Source: Flavobacterium sp. (lineage in GTDB: Bacteria > Bacteroidota > Bacteroidia > Flavobacteriales > Flavobacteriaceae). Taken from it: DNA of 7,625 bases. Every line of letters begins with the position of its first letter. Within the stretch, counting starts at the first letter, position 1. A model generated the notes under the pieces. That model was given only the letters and a program-made list of their open reading frames with translations, had not been told where the DNA came from and did not search any database. The DNA lies in assembly GCA_017989775.1 (NCBI GenBank), contig JAGNPF010000061.1:1-7625 (forward strand), read 5' to 3'. This document shows positions 5,535 to 7,625 of the stretch, in pieces. Made by a program: the position numbers and the translations under genes.

Positions 5535-6721
5535 TAGTCCAAAATAGCTGCGATTCCGGGTAAAATCCTACCTTCAAGCATCTCCAACATAGCTCCACCA
5601 CCGGTAGAAACATAGCTTACTTTGTCCTCAAAACCAAACTGTTTCACTGCCGCAACAGAATCTCCACCACCTACAAGTGAAAAGGCTCCATTTGCAGTAG
5701 CTTCAGCAATAAAGTTACCTAAAGCAATTGTTCCTTTGGCAAAACTTTCCATTTCGAAAACACCCAAAGGTCCGTTCCAAAGAATGGTTTTGGATTCCAA
5801 AATTACTTTCTTGAAGTTCTCCAAAGATTTTGGTCCGGCATCAAGTCCTTCCCATCCATCAGGAATTTCGCGAACATCAACAATTTGCGTATTGGCTGTA
5901 TTCGAAAAATCATCGGCAGCAACAACGTCAACCGGAATGTGGATTTGAACGCCTTTTTCTTTGGCCAATCTCAAAATTTCCAATGCCAATTCTTGTTTGT
6001 CATCCTCACAAATTGAATTTCCAACTTTTCCACCCAAGGCTTTTACGAAGGTAAAAGTCATTCCACCACCAATGATCATATGGTCGACTTTGTCCAAAAT
6101 GTTTTCGATAACCGTGATTTTTGATGATACTTTTGAACCTCCAAGGACTGCCGTTACTGGTTTTACGGAATCTTTCAAAACTTTGTTCAAGCTTTCGATT
6201 TCCCTGGCCAACAAGGCTCCGAAACATTTGGCTTCTGGAAAAAATTGTGCAATTATGGTTGTGGAAGCGTGTGCCCTGTGTGCTGTTCCAAATGCGTCGT
6301 TCACGTAAATATCGCCAAACGAAGCCAATTCTTTTGCAAAATCGACATCTCCGGCTTCTTCTTCTTTGTAAAAACGCAAGTTTTCCAACAACAAAATTTG
6401 TCCCGGTTGCAAACTCTTCACCGCATTCGCAGCTTCACTTCCGATGCAATCTGTGGCAAAAGAAACCGTTTGTCCCAAAATTTCGGAAGCTTTTTTTACA
6501 ATGTGTCCCAATGAATATTTTGCTTCTTTTCCTTTTGGTCGTCCCAAATGCGACATCAAAATCACGCTTCCGCCATCGGCAAGGATTTTGTCGATTGTAG
6601 GTTTTGCCGCTTCGATACGCGTTGCATCCGTTACATTGAAATTTTCATCTAAAGGCACATTAAAATCAACTCTGATTATGGCTTTTTTGTCTTTGAAATT
6701 GAAATCGTTTATAGTTTTCAT
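5534..6721 (-). CDS. pgk: Phosphoglycerate kinase
   Basis: PGK is the cytosolic glycolytic enzyme that transfers phosphate from 1,3-bisphosphoglycerate to ADP, giving 3-phosphoglycerate and ATP, and the reverse in gluconeogenesis. The 395 residues match the usual bacterial length. The N-terminal substrate domain shows RVDFNVPL (17-24), R35, SHLGRPKG (57-64), [11 protein letters not shown] (112-122) and [14 protein letters not shown] (141-154), supplying the basic patch. The C-terminal nucleotide domain shows GGSKVSSK (194-201), IGGGMTFTF (217-225), NGPLGVFE (316-323), GGGDSVAA (351-358) and STGGGAMLE (372-380), the phosphate-binding glycine loop at the hinge-facing helix. Nothing is missing, so it should be active. 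The ATG at 6721 gives the canonical start. It appears to be a single-gene unit: a promoter-like element lies upstream and the next gene downstream has its own. No other glycolytic gene is adjacent in the window. Confidence 0.99.
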   Translation of the reverse strand: MKTINDFNFKDKKAIIRVDFNVPLDENFNVTDATRIEAAKPTIDKILADGGSVILMSHLGRPKGKEAKYSLGHIVKKASEILGQTVSFATDCIGSEAANAVKSLQPGQILLLENLRFYKEEEAGDVDFAKELASFGDIYVNDAFGTAHRAHASTTIIAQFFPEAKCFGALLAREIESLNKVLKDSVKPVTAVLGGSKVSSKITVIENILDKVDHMIIGGGMTFTFVKALGGKVGNSICEDDKQELALEILRLAKEKGVQIHIPVDVVAADDFSNTANTQIVDVREIPDGWEGLDAGPKSLENFKKVILESKTILWNGPLGVFEMESFAKGTIALGNFIAEATANGAFSLVGGGDSVAAVKQFGFEDKVSYVSTGGGAMLEMLEGRILPGIAAILD

Positions 6722-6756
6722 TGTGTGTTATTTATTAATTTTTTTTGAAAGAATAA

Positions 6757-6764
6757 CAAATATA
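6757..6764 (-). promoter_or_regulatory. Putative minus-7 element of pgk
   Basis: TATATTTG on the minus strand fits TAnnTTTG and lies 35 bases before the pgk ATG. No TTG is found 17-23 bases further upstream, so only half of the promoter is supported. Confidence 0.4.
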
Positions 6765-6825
6765 GAACTTTTCAGGAACTTAAAAATAAGAATAGTGCTA
6801 AAATTATATCAATCCATAACGAAAA

Positions 6826-6835
6826 CGTTATAACG
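6826..6835. repeat. Palindrome CGTTATAACG between the divergent genes
   Basis: A perfect 10-base palindrome lies about midway between the divergent starts of pgk and the DUF4239 gene. It overlaps the second of two direct ATAACGA copies (6816-6822 and 6830-6836), spaced 14 bases apart. The position would suit a shared operator, but no regulator is identified. Confidence 0.35.
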
Positions 6836-6850
6836 ACATCAATTCATCCG

Positions 6851-6874
6851 ATTTTTAAATTTAATTTTAAAAAT
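6851..6874. repeat. AT-only inverted repeat upstream of the DUF4239 gene
   Basis: ATTTTTAAA (6851-6859) and TTTAAAAAT (6866-6874) are exact inverted copies with a six-base spacer. They end on the first base of the TTG of the putative plus-strand promoter. Given their composition they may simply be an UP-like AT tract. Confidence 0.35.
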
Positions 6875-6902
6875 TGTACCTTTATTTTACCAAATTTATT
6901 TG
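6874..6902 (+). promoter_or_regulatory. Weak putative promoter of the DUF4239 gene
   Basis: TTG at 6874-6876 is followed after 18 bases by TTTATTTG (6895-6902), one mismatch from TAnnTTTG. Transcription would begin near 6908, about 34 bases before the ATG at 6942. Confidence 0.3.
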
Positions 6903-6941
6903 GACACCATTGAAAAAAACAAATCAACAAATCCATAAACT

Positions 6942-7625
6942 ATGATACATTCTTTTTTATTTGATTTAGACGCCATTTACCTTATTGTCATATTATTTTT
7001 TTCGATGCTTGCAGCCATTTGGATAGGTTACAAAACAGGCTTAAAAAAAAACCAAAACGGATAATAAAAATTCCGAAATCTCATCTGCTTTATTGGGTTT
7101 GTTGGCTTTAATTATGGGTTTTACGTTTGCAATGTCTGGTTCCCGCTATGAAAATAGAAAAAACAATTTAATCGACGAAGCCAACTGCATTGGAACCGCT
7201 ATTTTGCGCTCCGACATTTATCCCGATAGTTTAAAAAATGAATTCAAAAAAGACTTTAACTCCTATTTAAACTCGCGAAAAGAATATTATCTTTTGGACA
7301 ATGACGAAGTAAAACTAAACGCTTCTTTGAAACAATCGGCTGAGGCAAGCGAAAAATTGTGGAACCGCGCTACTTTTTATGCCAAAAACAAGGACTACTT
7401 TATTCAATCGAACATGATGTTGCCTGCTTTGAACGAGATGTTTGATAGTGCATCCAAATCGAATATGGTTTTGAATTCTAAAGTGCCAGAAACCATTGTC
7501 TATCTATTGTTCGCTTTTTCGATAGTAATTTCGTTTTTTATCGGCTATAATTCTGGTTTAGAGAAAAAAATAAATGCCAAATTTATCAGCGGATTCTGTT
7601 TTCTTATCTGTATCGTGATTTTCAT
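6942..7625 (+). pseudogene. DUF4239 (bestrophin-like) membrane protein, frameshifted at a nine-A run and cut by the window end
   Basis: From the ATG at 6942 the frame encodes 40 residues with one membrane span (about 11-31) and then hits TAA at 7062-7064. A second frame, open from 7045 to the window end, continues the same protein with GLLALIMGFTFAMS, RYENRKNNLIDEANCIGTAIL and later ETIVYLLFAFSIVISFFIGY. If one A is removed from the run at 7043-7051 the frames join as GLKKTKTDNKNSE, giving at least 227 residues with spans at about 11-31, 45-64, 182-202 and 213 onward. This two-plus-two arrangement around a soluble helical region, with GFTF and EAN.IGTA motifs, is that of DUF4239 proteins, inner membrane proteins of uncertain, possibly channel-like, function. 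The break may be a true mutation, a homopolymer sequencing error, or be bypassed by slippage. If the first part is unused, an ATG at 7114 could start a shorter product lacking the first span. Some 20-40 residues should follow beyond the window. Confidence 0.75.
7043..7051 (+). repeat. Homopolymer of nine A at the frameshift point
   Basis: Nine consecutive A bases lie where the DUF4239 reading frame breaks. Eight (or eleven) would keep the frame; nine shifts it into a double stop TAATAA at 7062-7067. Runs of this length are known sites for replication slippage, RNA polymerase slippage and sequencing miscalls. Confidence 0.85.

Noticed and set aside
6121..6600. A 159-codon plus-strand frame
   Set aside because: It overlaps the conserved core of pgk on the opposite strand and has a composition typical of an antisense frame.

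Overview
The window looks like chromosomal DNA from a Flavobacterium-like member of the Bacteroidota. It is AT-rich. No gene has a clear Shine-Dalgarno sequence in front of its start. Three intergenic regions carry matches to the TTG / TAnnTTTG promoter type of this phylum. The protein set (DUF4837 lipoprotein, ElaA-type acetyltransferase, MltD-like LysM lytic transglycosylase, signal peptides ending in SAQ or FSQ) also fits flavobacteria.

Layout: bases 1-986 (+ strand) hold the last 64 codons of an apparent S41 C-terminal processing protease, overlapped by one base by an exported protein with two OmpA-like domains. This pair converges with a minus-strand block; the two stop codons abut with no base between them (984-989). 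On the minus strand, in transcription order from the right, lie pgk (6721-5534), a secreted LysM lytic transglycosylase (5422-3416), a small DUF1080 lipoprotein (3181-2513), a DUF4837 lipoprotein (2411-1434) and elaA (1433-987). The last two are joined as TAAATG and must be co-transcribed. pgk, the transglycosylase gene and the DUF1080 gene each have their own promoter-like element. Divergent from pgk, starting at 6942 (+), is a DUF4239 (bestrophin-like) membrane protein gene. As written it is broken by a single extra A in a nine-A run (7043-7051), and it leaves the window before its end.

Functionally most of the region is cell envelope work: periplasmic protease, peptidoglycan-anchored OmpA-like protein, peptidoglycan-cleaving enzyme and two lipoproteins, beside the glycolytic enzyme PGK. 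No mobile element, CRISPR array, rRNA, tRNA or defence system was seen. The points most worth a second look are the frameshift, a 54-base hairpin whose G-U pairs form only in minus-strand RNA (3296-3349), the tandem OmpA protein with a cysteine at a ligand-binding position, and several perfect palindromes in the gaps around pgk. I see no strong candidate for an entirely new multi-gene system.
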